Position numbers and translations under genes: made by a program. A stretch of DNA of 64,000 bases from the NCBI GenBank assembly GCA_023391875.1, contig JAEWAB010000004.1, positions 620,001 through 684,000 on the forward strand, read 5' to 3'. The notes under the pieces were generated by a model. The model saw only the letters and a program-made list of their open reading frames with translations. It was not told the origin of the DNA and searched no databases. Of this stretch, positions 1 to 11,700 are shown piece after piece (within the stretch, counting starts at the first letter, position 1; each line of letters opens with the position of its first letter). Source of the DNA: Bacillota bacterium (GTDB lineage: Bacteria; Bacillota; Clostridia; Oscillospirales; Ruminococcaceae).

Positions 1-56
1 CCTTAAACGCCGCGATGGCGGCGGGGATCATTATGTGGGAGATGGTTCGCGGGTAA
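1..56 (+). CDS. SpoU/TrmH-family RNA 2'-O-methyltransferase, C-terminal end only (partial)
   Basis: The window opens inside a reading frame (codons in phase with base 3) that ends at the TAA at 54-56. The last residues read LNAAMAAGIIMWEMVRG. This matches the end of SpoU/RlmB-type methyltransferases, where a conserved SLN-x-AAG-I-x-E helix closes the SPOUT knot and contributes to the AdoMet site. Only about 17 codons are present, so the exact member (RlmB or another SpoU protein) cannot be told. The stop lies 32 bases before the dprA start, which suggests co-transcription. Confidence 0.6.
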   Translation, partial: LNAAMAAGIIMWEMVRG

Positions 57-88
57 GGGTACCAATCAGACAAAAGAAGGGAAACCGA

Positions 89-1309
89 ATGACGGAATAT
101 TTTGTGTGGCTGCAGCAGTGCCTTGGCGAAGGCAGTGTAAAGCCCTACAATATTATAAAGGATTTCGGCTCCGCCAAAGCCTTTTACGAGGCGGTGCAGG
201 CGGGGCCTTGCGGCGTTTCCTATCTTACAGCCAACGAGAAGGCGCGTCTAAAAGGCTATACGCTCGATGAAGCGCTTAAAATCGTTTCAACCTGCGCGCA
301 GAAGGGCATTGTGATCTACACCATCGACCATGAAAGCTACCCCGAAAGACTTAAAAACATCTATGCGCCGCCGCTGGTGCTTTACGGCATCGGTACGTTG
401 CCGGATATCGACAATACAGTCGCCGTCGGTGTGGTGGGCAACCGCCGAATGAGCGATTACGGCGGCAGTGTCGCGAGGCAGATAGGCTACGACCTCGCCA
501 AAGCGGGCGCCGTGGTGGTAAGCGGGCTTGCCCTCGGTATTGACGCCTGCGGGCATGCGGGCGCGCTTGCGGCGGGCGGCAAAACGGTCGCCGTACTCGG
601 CTGCGGGATAGATGTGATCTACCCGAGCGCCAACGCCGAGCTTACCGAGCAGATAAGGCGGCAGGGCGCCGTCCTCAGCGAATACCCGCCCGGCACGCTG
701 CCCATCTCTAAAAACTTTCCCATCCGCAACCGCATCATCTCCGGCCTTTGCAACGGGGTCGCGGTGATAGAAGCGGGCGTGAAAAGCGGCTCGCTGATTA
801 CAGCAAATCTGGCCCTTGAGCAGGGGCGTGACATCTTTACGGTGCCCAACAGCATCTATTGCGAGCACTCGGCGGGGGCGCTGCGCCTTTTGCGCGACGG
901 CGCCATCCCCGTGGGCAGCGCGTATGATATTCTGCTTGAATACGAAGGCCTTTACAAGGACAAGTTAAATCTTGAAAAGATTCCACGCTGTTACTATGCC
1001 ATGGAGCTACCCGCAAAATCCGTTAAGAAAGAGGCTTTGGCGCAAAAAACGGCAGTACAGCCCGATCAACCCGAAATCATTACCGTATCTGAGAGCGATA
1101 AAGGCGGCGTAGCGCTTATACTGCCCGATTATCTCACTCAGCAGGCGGTAAAGGTATATGATATATTAAAAGAAAAGAACGAAAAGACGCATGTGGATGA
1201 AATCGCGGCGCGTACGGCGCTTACAACCGCCGAGGTGCTCGCGGCCATCACAGAGCTTGAAATAGAGGAACTTGTGCGCGCATACCCCGGCAGGCGATAT
1301 TCGGTTTAG
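89..1309 (+). CDS. dprA: DNA-processing protein DprA (Smf)
   Basis: DprA binds incoming single-stranded DNA and loads RecA during natural transformation. The protein of about 406 residues has a helical N-terminal part, then the Rossmann-like DprA core with VGNRRMSDYGG, SGLALGIDACGHAGAL and PNSIYCEHSAGALRLLRDGA, and a C-terminal winged helix (final 60 residues, EKTHVDEIAARTAL). I chose ATG 89 rather than the in-frame ATG at 35 because AGAAGG at 75-80 is correctly spaced and the upstream extension is not DprA-like. It sits directly before topA, a very common Firmicutes order. Confidence 0.95.
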   Translation: MTEYFVWLQQCLGEGSVKPYNIIKDFGSAKAFYEAVQAGPCGVSYLTANEKARLKGYTLDEALKIVSTCAQKGIVIYTIDHESYPERLKNIYAPPLVLYGIGTLPDIDNTVAVGVVGNRRMSDYGGSVARQIGYDLAKAGAVVVSGLALGIDACGHAGALAAGGKTVAVLGCGIDVIYPSANAELTEQIRRQGAVLSEYPPGTLPISKNFPIRNRIISGLCNGVAVIEAGVKSGSLITANLALEQGRDIFTVPNSIYCEHSAGALRLLRDGAIPVGSAYDILLEYEGLYKDKLNLEKIPRCYYAMELPAKSVKKEALAQKTAVQPDQPEIITVSESDKGGVALILPDYLTQQAVKVYDILKEKNEKTHVDEIAARTALTTAEVLAAITELEIEELVRAYPGRRYSV

Positions 1310-1368
1310 GGTATACGGCAAAAATACAATCTCACCGCGCAGCCGGTGGGTGCAGTGGAGGATCATCA

Positions 1369-3477
1369 ATGGCAAATGCAAATCTGGTCATCGTAGAGTC
1401 GCCCGCAAAGGCGAAAACCATCAAGAAATACCTCGGCAGCGGCTTTGAGGTTGTCGCCTCGATGGGGCATATCCGCGACCTGCCCAAGAGCAAGCTGGGC
1501 GTGGACGTCGAGCATCATTTCGAGCCGCAGTATGTGGATATAAAGGGCAAAGAGGACCTTATCAAGTCGCTTAAAAAGGCTGCCAAAGCCAGCGACACCG
1601 TCTACCTCGCAACCGACCCCGACCGCGAGGGCGAGGCGATTTCGTGGCATCTGGCGCACCTGTTAAACCTAAACCCGGCCGAAGCCAACCGCATTACCTT
1701 TAACGAGATTACCAAAACCGGCGTCAAGGCGGGTATGGCTGCCCCGCGCCAGATAGACATCGACCTTGTAAACGCGCAGCAGGCCAGACGCATCCTCGAC
1801 CGCGTGGTGGGCTATAAATTAAGCCCCTTTCTGTGGCGCAAGGTTCGCCGTGGGCTTTCCGCGGGCCGTGTGCAGTCGGTTGCCGTGCGCCTGATCGTAG
1901 ACCGCGAGGAGGAGATCCGCGCCTTTATAACCGAGGAATACTGGACGATAGACGTAAAGCTTACCGCCAAGGGTCAGCGCAAGATATTCCCCGCCAAGTT
2001 TTATGGCAAGGATAAGAAGATCGAGATCAAGACCAAAGAGCAGGCCGACAGCATTTTAAAGGAACTTGAGGGCTGCAGGTTTGTGGTGGGTGCGGTAAAA
2101 ACGGGCGTGCGCAAAAAATCGCCCGCGCCCCCTTTTACCACCTCCACCATGCAGCAGGAGGCCTCGCGCAAGCTGGGCTTTCAGGCGCGCCGCACCATGA
2201 AGGCCGCGCAGGAGCTCTACGAAGGCGTAGAGGTTGAGGGCTACGGCGCCGTCGGCCTCATCACCTATATGCGTACCGACTCGCTGCGCATCTCAAAAGA
2301 GGCGCAGGATGAGGCCGCGCAGTATATCACCGAGCAATACGGTAAGAACTACCTGCCCGAAACCCCGCGCGTGTATAAAACAAAGAGCGGGGCTCAGGAC
2401 GCGCACGAGGCCATACGCCCCACCATGCCCGCGCTCACCCCGGAGAAGGTAAAAAACAGCCTTTCTAGCGACCAGTATAAGCTTTATAGGCTCGTATGGG
2501 AGCGCTTTATTGCAAGCCAGATGGCCACCGCCCTGCTCGACACCGTGGCGGCGGATATCTTGGCCAAGGATTATGTATTCAAGGCGTCGGGCTTCTCGGT
2601 GAAGTTCGACGGCTTTACCGTGCTTTACGAAGAGGGCAAGGACGAGGAGGACGAGGACAATACCGCCCTGCCTACCCTCGTACAGGGCGACGAGCTTAAA
2701 GAGCGCTCAGTAGAGCCAAACCAGCACTTTACCCAGCCGCCCGCCCGCTACACCGAGGCCTCGCTCATCAAGGCGCTGGAGGAAAACGGCATCGGCCGCC
2801 CCAGTACCTATTCGCCCACCATCACTACCGTCCTACAGCGCGGCTATGTCGAGCGCGACGCCAAGGCGCTCAAACCCACGGCGCTGGGTGAGGTGACCAC
2901 CAACCTCATGAAGGAGCACTTTAAAAAGATTGTGGACGCCGAGTTCACCGCTTTGATGGAAAAGAGCCTCGACCTTGTGGAAACGGGCGAGAAGGAATGG
3001 GTTTCCATCCTCGATGAATTCTATGGCGATTTCTCCGATACCCTCGCGAGCGCCGAAAAGGCGATGGACGGCACCCGCGTGAAGGTGCCCGACGAGGAGA
3101 CCGACGTGGTGTGCGAGCTGTGCGGGCGCAAGATGGTGATTAAAACCGGCCGCTTCGGTAAGTTCTTGGCCTGCCCGGGCTTCCCCGAGTGCAAGAACAC
3201 CAAGAAGATTGTGCAGGAGACGGGCGGCGTCTGCCCGCTGTGCAAGGGGCGCATTTTAAGCAAAAAGTCCAAAAAGGGCAAGGTATACTACGGCTGCGAG
3301 CACAACCCCAAGTGCCCGTTCATGACATGGGATGAGCCCACCAAGGAGCTTTGCCCCGAGTGCGGCTCCACGCTGCTTAAAAAGAACGGCAGAGCGGGCA
3401 AAATCTATTGCTCGAGCGAAAGCTGCACCTTTGAAAAGCCGCTGCCCAGCAAAAAGGATGAGAATGAGCAGGAATAA
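1369..3477 (+). CDS. topA: Type IA DNA topoisomerase I
   Basis: This enzyme relaxes negatively supercoiled DNA through a 5'-phosphotyrosyl intermediate. The N-terminal TOPRIM domain begins LVIVESPAKAKTIKKYLG and includes the acidic DPDREGE motif. The catalytic tyrosine is Y300 in GLITYMRTDS. The C-terminus carries three C4 zinc-ribbon modules (CELCGRKM..., CPLCKGR..., CPECGSTL...), giving 702 residues, normal for the family. A GGAGGATC ribosome-binding site precedes the ATG. The gene sits between dprA and trmFO in the usual order. Confidence 0.97.
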   Translation: MANANLVIVESPAKAKTIKKYLGSGFEVVASMGHIRDLPKSKLGVDVEHHFEPQYVDIKGKEDLIKSLKKAAKASDTVYLATDPDREGEAISWHLAHLLNLNPAEANRITFNEITKTGVKAGMAAPRQIDIDLVNAQQARRILDRVVGYKLSPFLWRKVRRGLSAGRVQSVAVRLIVDREEEIRAFITEEYWTIDVKLTAKGQRKIFPAKFYGKDKKIEIKTKEQADSILKELEGCRFVVGAVKTGVRKKSPAPPFTTSTMQQEASRKLGFQARRTMKAAQELYEGVEVEGYGAVGLITYMRTDSLRISKEAQDEAAQYITEQYGKNYLPETPRVYKTKSGAQDAHEAIRPTMPALTPEKVKNSLSSDQYKLYRLVWERFIASQMATALLDTVAADILAKDYVFKASGFSVKFDGFTVLYEEGKDEEDEDNTALPTLVQGDELKERSVEPNQHFTQPPARYTEASLIKALEENGIGRPSTYSPTITTVLQRGYVERDAKALKPTALGEVTTNLMKEHFKKIVDAEFTALMEKSLDLVETGEKEWVSILDEFYGDFSDTLASAEKAMDGTRVKVPDEETDVVCELCGRKMVIKTGRFGKFLACPGFPECKNTKKIVQETGGVCPLCKGRILSKKSKKGKVYYGCEHNPKCPFMTWDEPTKELCPECGSTLLKKNGRAGKIYCSSESCTFEKPLPSKKDENEQE

Positions 3478-3524
3478 CGGTGTGATGGCAAAACCATTCC
3501 ACAATTAAAGATATGGAGGCAGGC

Positions 3525-4882
<1,358 letters not shown>

Positions 4883-4886
<4 letters not shown>

Positions 4887-5833
4887 GAGTAGCGGCAATA
4901 CAGATGGACACAGCGCTTGCGGATGTTCCACATAATTTGGTGGCGGCGAAGCGTCTCGCCTCACAGGCGGCACAGGCGGGGGCAGAACTGATTATCCTGC
5001 CCGAATTCTTTACCTCGGGCATCGCCTTCGATAAGGCCATGCTAACGGTTGCTTCCTACAGTGAACAGACCAAGGCGTTTTTATGCTTCCTTTCCGCGGA
5101 GCTAAAGGCGATCATCGGCGGTTCCTTCTTGGAATACAGCGGCGGCGAGGTATACAACACCTTCTTGCTCGCGTTCCCAAGCGGCGAGTGCTATGCCCAC
5201 CGAAAGGATATCCCCACCCAGTTTGAGAACTGCTACTATACCTTTGGGGACCAAAACAATGTACTGCACACCCCCATCGGGGAGATCGGCGTGGCGTTAT
5301 GCTGGGAGATGATACGAACTGATACCCTAAAGCGTCTCGCGGGCAAGGCGGATTTTATTCTGGCGGGTTCCTGCTGGTGGGACTTGCCCGAAGGTGCCCC
5401 TGCCGAGCAGGAACCGTTGCGCACATATAATCAGGCGCTTGCTGTTGAGACGCCCGTCACCTTTGCGGGTATCTTGGGCGTACCGCTCATCCACGCCGCC
5501 CACTGCTCAAGGTTTACAGCCATGAGCTTTCCCAAGGCGGACAGGCTGCAGACCCGCAGAATGGTGGGCGCCGCGCAGATTATCGGCGCGGGCGGCGAGG
5601 TGCTGGCGCGCCGTACCTTTAAAGAGGGCGAGGGAATGGTGATAGCCGATATCCGCCCCCAAAAGAACGCCAAAGCAGATTTGTATGACAAGGAGCGCTA
5701 TTGGATACCCGACCTGCCGCAGGTCTATCTGTCGGCGTGGGAAAAGAACAACGCCTTAGGCCGGGAATACTATCAAACAGTCGCGAACCCTTATTATAGA
5801 GGTATGATGAATAAAAAGGAGAGAACAACATGA
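4883..5833 (+). CDS. Carbon-nitrogen hydrolase (nitrilase superfamily)
   Basis: The protein has the complete nitrilase-superfamily catalytic set: E41 in LPEFFTSG, K108 in HRKDIPT and C140 in VALCWEMIR. Members cleave non-peptide C-N bonds of amides, nitriles or carbamoyl compounds. At 316 residues it is a single-domain cytoplasmic enzyme with no signal peptide. It overlaps trmFO upstream and plsX downstream by 4 bases each, so it is translated as part of this operon, but neither neighbour suggests a substrate. The exact reaction (omega-amidase, N-carbamoylputrescine amidase or other) cannot be assigned from sequence reading. Confidence 0.88.
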
Positions 5834-6867
5834 AGGTTATCGTTGACGGCTTCGGGGGCGACAACGCGCCCGCAGAGGTGCTCAAAGGCTGTGCGCTCGC
5901 GGTAAAGGAATACGGTGTTTCGCTCATCATTACGGGCGATGTACAGAAGCTGCAGGCCGCCGCGCGCGAAAACGGCGTATCGCTTGAGAACATCGAGTTT
6001 GAGAACGCCACGCAAGTTATTACAATGGAGGACGAGCCTACCGATGTCGTGAAGGCAAAGGGTGACTGCTCGATGGCCGTAGGGTTAAAGCTTTTAAAGG
6101 AGGGCAGGGGGGACGCCTTTGTAAGCGCGGGCAACACGGGCGCGCTGGTTGTGGGCTCGTCTACCCTTGTCGGGCGTATTAAAGGCATTAAGCGTGCGGC
6201 ACTCGCGCCCATGCTGCCCACCACCAAGGGCATGTATATGCTCATGGATTCCGGCGCGAACCTTGAGTGCCGTCCCGAGATGCTCGTACAGTTCGGCATT
6301 ATGGGCTCGGTTTACATGAGTAAGATCGCGGGCATTCAAAACCCGCGCGTGGGCATCGTGAATGTAGGCACCGAGGCCACCAAGGGCACCGAGCTGGAGC
6401 TTGCGGCAAACGACCTGTTTAAGCTGGCCCCCGTCAACTGCATCGGCAACGTTGAGGCACGCGAGCTGCCGCTTGGCGGCTGCGAGGTTGCGGTAACCGA
6501 CGGCTTTACGGGCAACGTGATACTCAAGCTTACCGAGGGCCTTGCCAAGGGCTTTTCCTCCAACATCAAAAAGATGCTCTTTAAGAACACGGCAACCAAG
6601 CTCGCCGCGCTTATGCTCAAGAGCGGCTTAAACGATTTTAAGAAGAGCATGGATTATACCGAGTACGGCGGCGCGCCGCTGATGGGCATTGCGAAGCCCG
6701 TTATCAAGGCGCATGGCAGCTCCGACGCCAACGCCTTTAAAAACGCCATCCGTCAGGCCAAGGCCTTCAGCGAGCAGAACGTTATCGGCGAGATTGAAGC
6801 AGGGCTTAAGCGCTTAAGCTCAAACCTTGCCGAGCGCGAGGGCGTACAGAGCGGGGCAAAGGCGTAA
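5830..6867 (+). CDS. plsX: Phosphate acyltransferase PlsX
   Basis: PlsX converts acyl-ACP and phosphate to acyl-phosphate, the donor for PlsY in phospholipid synthesis; it is a peripheral membrane enzyme. The protein begins MKVIVDGFGGDNAP, has the SAGNTGALVVGS motif, and is 345 residues, typical of the family. A GGAGAG site precedes the start, which overlaps the upstream hydrolase stop by 4 bases. In many Firmicutes acpP follows plsX; here the next gene is rnc with only a 72-base gap and no acpP frame. Confidence 0.96.
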   Translation: MKVIVDGFGGDNAPAEVLKGCALAVKEYGVSLIITGDVQKLQAAARENGVSLENIEFENATQVITMEDEPTDVVKAKGDCSMAVGLKLLKEGRGDAFVSAGNTGALVVGSSTLVGRIKGIKRAALAPMLPTTKGMYMLMDSGANLECRPEMLVQFGIMGSVYMSKIAGIQNPRVGIVNVGTEATKGTELELAANDLFKLAPVNCIGNVEARELPLGGCEVAVTDGFTGNVILKLTEGLAKGFSSNIKKMLFKNTATKLAALMLKSGLNDFKKSMDYTEYGGAPLMGIAKPVIKAHGSSDANAFKNAIRQAKAFSEQNVIGEIEAGLKRLSSNLAEREGVQSGAKA

Positions 6868-6939
6868 GCCTTTGGCCTATATCGGCAAAATCATGCTTGG
6901 CACGCTGTGTCTGTAAGGCGGGCCGGAAAGGCAAAGACC

Positions 6940-7614
6940 ATGAAAGAACTAATAGAGAAGATCGGGTACCGGTTTAACGACCCTGCCCTTTTAAAAACGG
7001 CGCTTACCCATTCTTCCTACGCAAACGAGATGAAGAAGGGTACCGTCTGCAATGAGCGTCTGGAGTTTTTAGGCGACTCGGTGCTGTCTATCGTCGTGTC
7101 GGAATACCTGTTTAAGCACTACAAGCACCTGCCGGAGGGGGAGCTTACCAAGCTGCGCGCCTCCTTGGTATGCGAGCGCATGCTGTGGGAGTTTGCAAAG
7201 CAGATAGACCTCGGCAATCACATCCTGCTCGGGCGCGGAGAGGACCTTTCGGGTGGCCGCGAGCGCCCGTCCATCCTGTCCGACGCGTTTGAGGCGGTGA
7301 TTGCCGCCATCTACCTCGACGGCGGCATCGAGCCCGCCACCCAATACATCCTGCGGTTTGTGCAAAAGCAACTTGAAGGCAAATGCCAGACCCCGTTTAA
7401 GGATTATAAAACCATCCTGCAGGAGATTATCCAGCAGAACAGGGAAGAGAGCGTCACTTATTCTCTGGTGGACGAAAGCGGCCCCGACCACGACAAGCGC
7501 TTTACCGTAGAGGTGCACCTCAACAGCAATGTCATCGGCAAAGGCACCGGCCGGAGCAAAAAGGACGCCGAGCAGCAGGCCGCGCGCGAAGCGCTGGAGC
7601 TGATGGGCAAATGA
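6940..7614 (+). CDS. rnc: Ribonuclease III
   Basis: RNase III cuts double-stranded RNA during rRNA maturation and mRNA decay. The nuclease domain carries the family signature NERLEFLGDSVL (residues 38-49). A double-stranded RNA-binding domain with GTGRSKKDAEQQAAREAL closes the 224-residue protein. I chose ATG 6940, which has GGAAAGG upstream, over the in-frame start at 6907 whose extra residues are not part of the family. The stop overlaps the start of the radical SAM gene by 4 bases. Confidence 0.96.
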   Translation: MKELIEKIGYRFNDPALLKTALTHSSYANEMKKGTVCNERLEFLGDSVLSIVVSEYLFKHYKHLPEGELTKLRASLVCERMLWEFAKQIDLGNHILLGRGEDLSGGRERPSILSDAFEAVIAAIYLDGGIEPATQYILRFVQKQLEGKCQTPFKDYKTILQEIIQQNREESVTYSLVDESGPDHDKRFTVEVHLNSNVIGKGTGRSKKDAEQQAAREALELMGK

Positions 7615-8630
7615 GGCACGCAAACGTCGCCTTGTTTGTACCGCATGTGGGCTGTCCGCACTGCTGCGCCTTCTGCAACCAGCACAGCATCTCGGGTGCC
7701 CAGAAGCCGCCCACCCCTGCCGAGGTGCGCGCCGCCTGCGTTACGGCGAGCCAAAGCCTTGGCGGGCGCGTAAAGAACGCCGAGATCGCGTTTTTTGGCG
7801 GCAGCTTTACGGCTATCGAGCGGGGGTACATGCTTTCACTATTAAAGGAGGCCAAGGCGTGTGCCGACGAGCTGGGCTTTATGGGCATCCGCTGCTCCAC
7901 AAGGCCGGACGCAGTGGACGACGAGGTGCTCGCGCTTTTAAAGCAGCACGGCGTTACCGCCATCGAGCTGGGGGCACAGAGCCTGGATGATGAGGTGCTG
8001 CGCAAAAACAACCGCGGGCACACCGCCGTGCAGGTGATTGAGGCCTCCCGCCGCATTCAGCAGGCAGGTTTTTCACTCGGCCTGCAGATGATGGTGGGCC
8101 TGTATGGCGACAGCGCCGAGAAGGCCTTGCAAACGGCGCAGGGCATCTGCGATATCGGGCCGGACACCGTGCGCATCTACCCCACCATTGTCATGAGGAA
8201 CACCGAGCTCGAACACCTCTACCGCGCGGGGCTGTATACGCCGCTTACCCTTGACGAGGCCGTGAGCCTGTGCGCGCAATGCCTAACTTTGTTTGAGCGG
8301 CATCACATTAACGTCATCCGCGTGGGGCTGCACGCTACAAGTGAGCTGCAGGAGGGCATGGTGGCCGGGCCGTTTCATCCGGCTTTCCGCGAGCTGTGCG
8401 AGTCGCGCCTGATGCTAAAGCGGCTTAAAAATGAGATTGCAAGGCTGCATATCCAGCCCGGGGCCGTTATGGTGCGGGTGGCGCCCAAGAGCTTATCCAA
8501 GCTTTTGGGGCAGCATAAAATAAATGTGGAAATTCTCAAAGATTTAAACTATAATTTAACTGTATATACCGATGATACATTGCCGGACGGTACCTTTACG
8601 GTGACCGGCGGAGCATCTGAAAATCGGTAG
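7611..8630 (+). CDS. Radical SAM protein of the Elp3-like/YhcC-like type
   Basis: The N-terminus holds the radical SAM cluster motif C-x3-C-x2-C within GCPHCCAFCNQ, which binds the [4Fe-4S] cluster used to cleave AdoMet. A GGSFTAIE glycine-rich motif and a TIM-barrel continuation (IELGAQSLDDEVL, VGLYGDS) resemble the catalytic half of Elp3/YhcC-type proteins. There is no acetyltransferase domain at the C-terminus, so it is not full Elp3. In clostridia a gene of this kind commonly sits between rnc and smc, as here. A tRNA-modifying role is plausible but unproven. Confidence 0.8.
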   Translation: MRHANVALFVPHVGCPHCCAFCNQHSISGAQKPPTPAEVRAACVTASQSLGGRVKNAEIAFFGGSFTAIERGYMLSLLKEAKACADELGFMGIRCSTRPDAVDDEVLALLKQHGVTAIELGAQSLDDEVLRKNNRGHTAVQVIEASRRIQQAGFSLGLQMMVGLYGDSAEKALQTAQGICDIGPDTVRIYPTIVMRNTELEHLYRAGLYTPLTLDEAVSLCAQCLTLFERHHINVIRVGLHATSELQEGMVAGPFHPAFRELCESRLMLKRLKNEIARLHIQPGAVMVRVAPKSLSKLLGQHKINVEILKDLNYNLTVYTDDTLPDGTFTVTGGASENR

Positions 8631-8759
8631 TTTTGCGTTCGTTTTCTTTGGCGTGTAAGGCGAAGACCACAGCAGGTAAACACAGATACGATACTGCCTT
8701 CGGCGGAAAAAACATGGTATGGGGTTTATTGAAAGCCCTTGAATAAAGGACGTGTGGCA

Positions 8760-11700
8760 TTGATACTCAAATCCCTCGAAATACAAGGCTTTAAGTCGTT
8801 CCCCGATAAAACCAAGCTCGCCTTCGGCGGCGGCATCACCGCGGTGGTGGGCCCGAACGGAAGCGGCAAAAGCAATATCAGTGACGCCGTTCGTTGGGTG
8901 TTGGGCGAGCAGTCTACCAAAACCCTGCGCGGCAGCCGCATGGAGGATGTCATCTTCGGCGGCACCAAGCTCCGCAAGCCGGTTGGCTTTTCTCAGGTCG
9001 CCCTTACCATAGACAATACCGACCATACCCTCCCCGTGGAGAGCGAGGAGGTCACCGTTACCCGCAAGCTCTACCGCTCGGGGGAAAGCGAATACCGCAT
9101 CAACGGCAACAGCGTACGCCTGAAAGATGTGTACGAGCTGTTCATGGATACCGGCCTTGGTAAGGACGGCTACTCCATCATCGGGCAGGGGCGTATCGCC
9201 GAGATTGTGGGCGCCAAGAGCGCCGAGCGCCGTGAGATCTTCGAGGAGGCCTCGGGTATCTCGAAGTACCGCTACCGCAAAACCGAGGCGGAGCGCCGCC
9301 TAGAGCAGGCGCAGGAAAACCTGCTAAGGCTTAAAGACATTCTCACCGAGCTCGAAGACCGTGTGGGGCCTTTGAAGATACAGTCGGAGAAGGCGCAGGC
9401 GTTTCTCAAGCTCTCGGAAGAAAAGAAGCGGCTGGAGGTTTCGCTCTATATCAAGTCGCTCGATAAGGCCAAGGAGGCACTGCGCGAGCAGGAAAACCGC
9501 ATCATGGTGTGCAAGGCCTCCTACGACGGGGTGGACGACGAGCTTACGGCGCTTGAAAACGACATCAACGCCGTTTTTGCGCAGGCGCAGCAGTGCGCCG
9601 TCGCCATCGAGAAAAAGCGCACCGAACGGCAGACGCTCGAGGAGGAGCTTTCCAAGCGCGAATCCGAGATCGCCGTATTGCGCAACGACATCTTCCATAA
9701 AAACGAGAACATCGCGCGCATTCAGCGTGACATAGAAACCCAAAGCCTTGCCGTAAGCGACATTGATGCGCAGATATCGGCAAGGCTCGCGCAGCTTGAG
9801 GATAAAACCACCCTCATCGCCGAGCTGCAAACACAGTGCGCGGCGAGCGAGGAGACCTTAAACAACTTTTTAACCGATAACGCGCGCCACAACGACCGGC
9901 TGGAAGCCGCAAACCGCGAGCTGGCCGCCATTAACCAGAAGATTTCGCAAAGCCGCGTTACCGAGCTTACCTGTACCTCTTCGCTTGAGGAGCTCATACA
10001 GAGAAGTGCGCAGCTTACCCAAAGCCTTGATATGAAGCGCACCGAGTTTGAGCGCCTGGGTGCCGAGCTCGCCGATACGCAGGTCTTTGTGGACGAGCTT
10101 GACGTTAAAATTGAGAGTGAAACCAATACTGTTAAGGGCTACGACTTTAAGCTTTCCAAACGCAAGGCAAGACTTGAGGAAAGCGCAAAGCAGGTAAACG
10201 CCCTTGACCTTGCCATTAAAGAAAAGAGCCAGAATGCACGCCTGCTTGAAGACCTAGAGCGCAGCATGGAGGGCTTTACCCAGAGTGTAAAAACCGTTAT
10301 GCGCATGGCGGGCGGCGGCGCGCTGCGCGGCGTGCTGGGGCCGGTTTCGAGCCTGATTCAGGTGCCGCAGCGCTATACCGTGGCGGTTGAAACCGCGCTC
10401 TCGTTTGCTCTGCAGAACATTGTGGTGGAAAACGAAGAGGTAGCCAAGCGCGCCATCGCTTTGCTTAAAAACGAAAACGCGGGCCGCGCCACCTTTCTGC
10501 CGGTGAACACCATCGAGGGCAACGTGCTGGATGACCGTTCTCTTACCGCACAGCCCGGCTTTGTGGGTGTCGCGTCCAAGCTGATAGAGTACGACGCGAA
10601 GTACACAGGCGTAGTCAACTCGCTGCTCGGCAGGATCGTTATCTGCGAGGATTTGGATAACGCCGTAAGCATGGCGAAGAAAAACGGCTACCGCTTTAAG
10701 CTCGTCACCCTCGACGGGCAGGTGGTAAATGCGGGCGGCTCCCTCACGGGTGGCTCGGCGGTAAAAAGCTCCGGCCTGCTCAGCCGCCGCAACGACATCG
10801 AGCGCCTGCACGCGCAGGCGAAGGAGCTTGAACAGAAACTTGCCGCCGCAAAGGGTGAGCACGACGCGCTCAAGGCCGAGATTGCGGGGGTAGAGGCCGA
10901 ATACCTCGCCTCCAAGAGCGTGCTCGAAACCATGCTGGAAGACCGCTCCAAGGCCGAGATACAGCGCCAGCTGGCCCTGCGCAACTTAAGTGAAACCGAG
11001 AAGGCCATCGGCGAGCTCGAGACCGAGCGTACGCGCTCCGCCGAACGCGAGCAAAGGCTCAATGACGACCTTGCCAAGGCAAAGGCCGAGCTTGCCGAGA
11101 GCACCACGCTCGCGGCGGCACTGGAAGAACAGCTCAGCGCCACCAGCCAGCTTAAGGATGAGCTCAGGCAGAAGCGCCGCGACCTCACCGACGAGATCTC
11201 CGCCTTAAAGATGCGTATCTTGGGCGAGACCAAAGAGGCAGAGGGGCTTAAGCAGTCGGCGGACGAGCTTGCCGCGCGCAAAGAGAGCCAGAGCGGGCGG
11301 TTTGACGAACTGAACGCTGAGGTGCAAACGCTTACCGAAGAGATTAACGGCATAACCGCGAAGATAGAGGAGATACTGGTTTCAAAAGAGGCGGTCAATG
11401 CGCAGGCCGCGGCGATGGAGGACGAGATTCACGCCCTTTCCGAGGAGCGGCTTGCCTTTGAAAAGCAGGCGAACGACAAGCGCGGCGAGGAGAAGGCCAT
11501 CCTGTCCAGACGTGAGGATATCTCCAAGGAGATGGCGCGTTTGGAGGAGCGCAAGGTCTCGGCGCAAACCGAGTACGACCAGATTATCGCCAAGCTATGG
11601 GACGAATACGAGCTTACCAAAAGCGAGGCGGCCGCCATCGCGGAGGATATACCGAATGTCACCGTTGCCCAGCGCAGCCTTGCTGAGGTGAAGAATAAGA

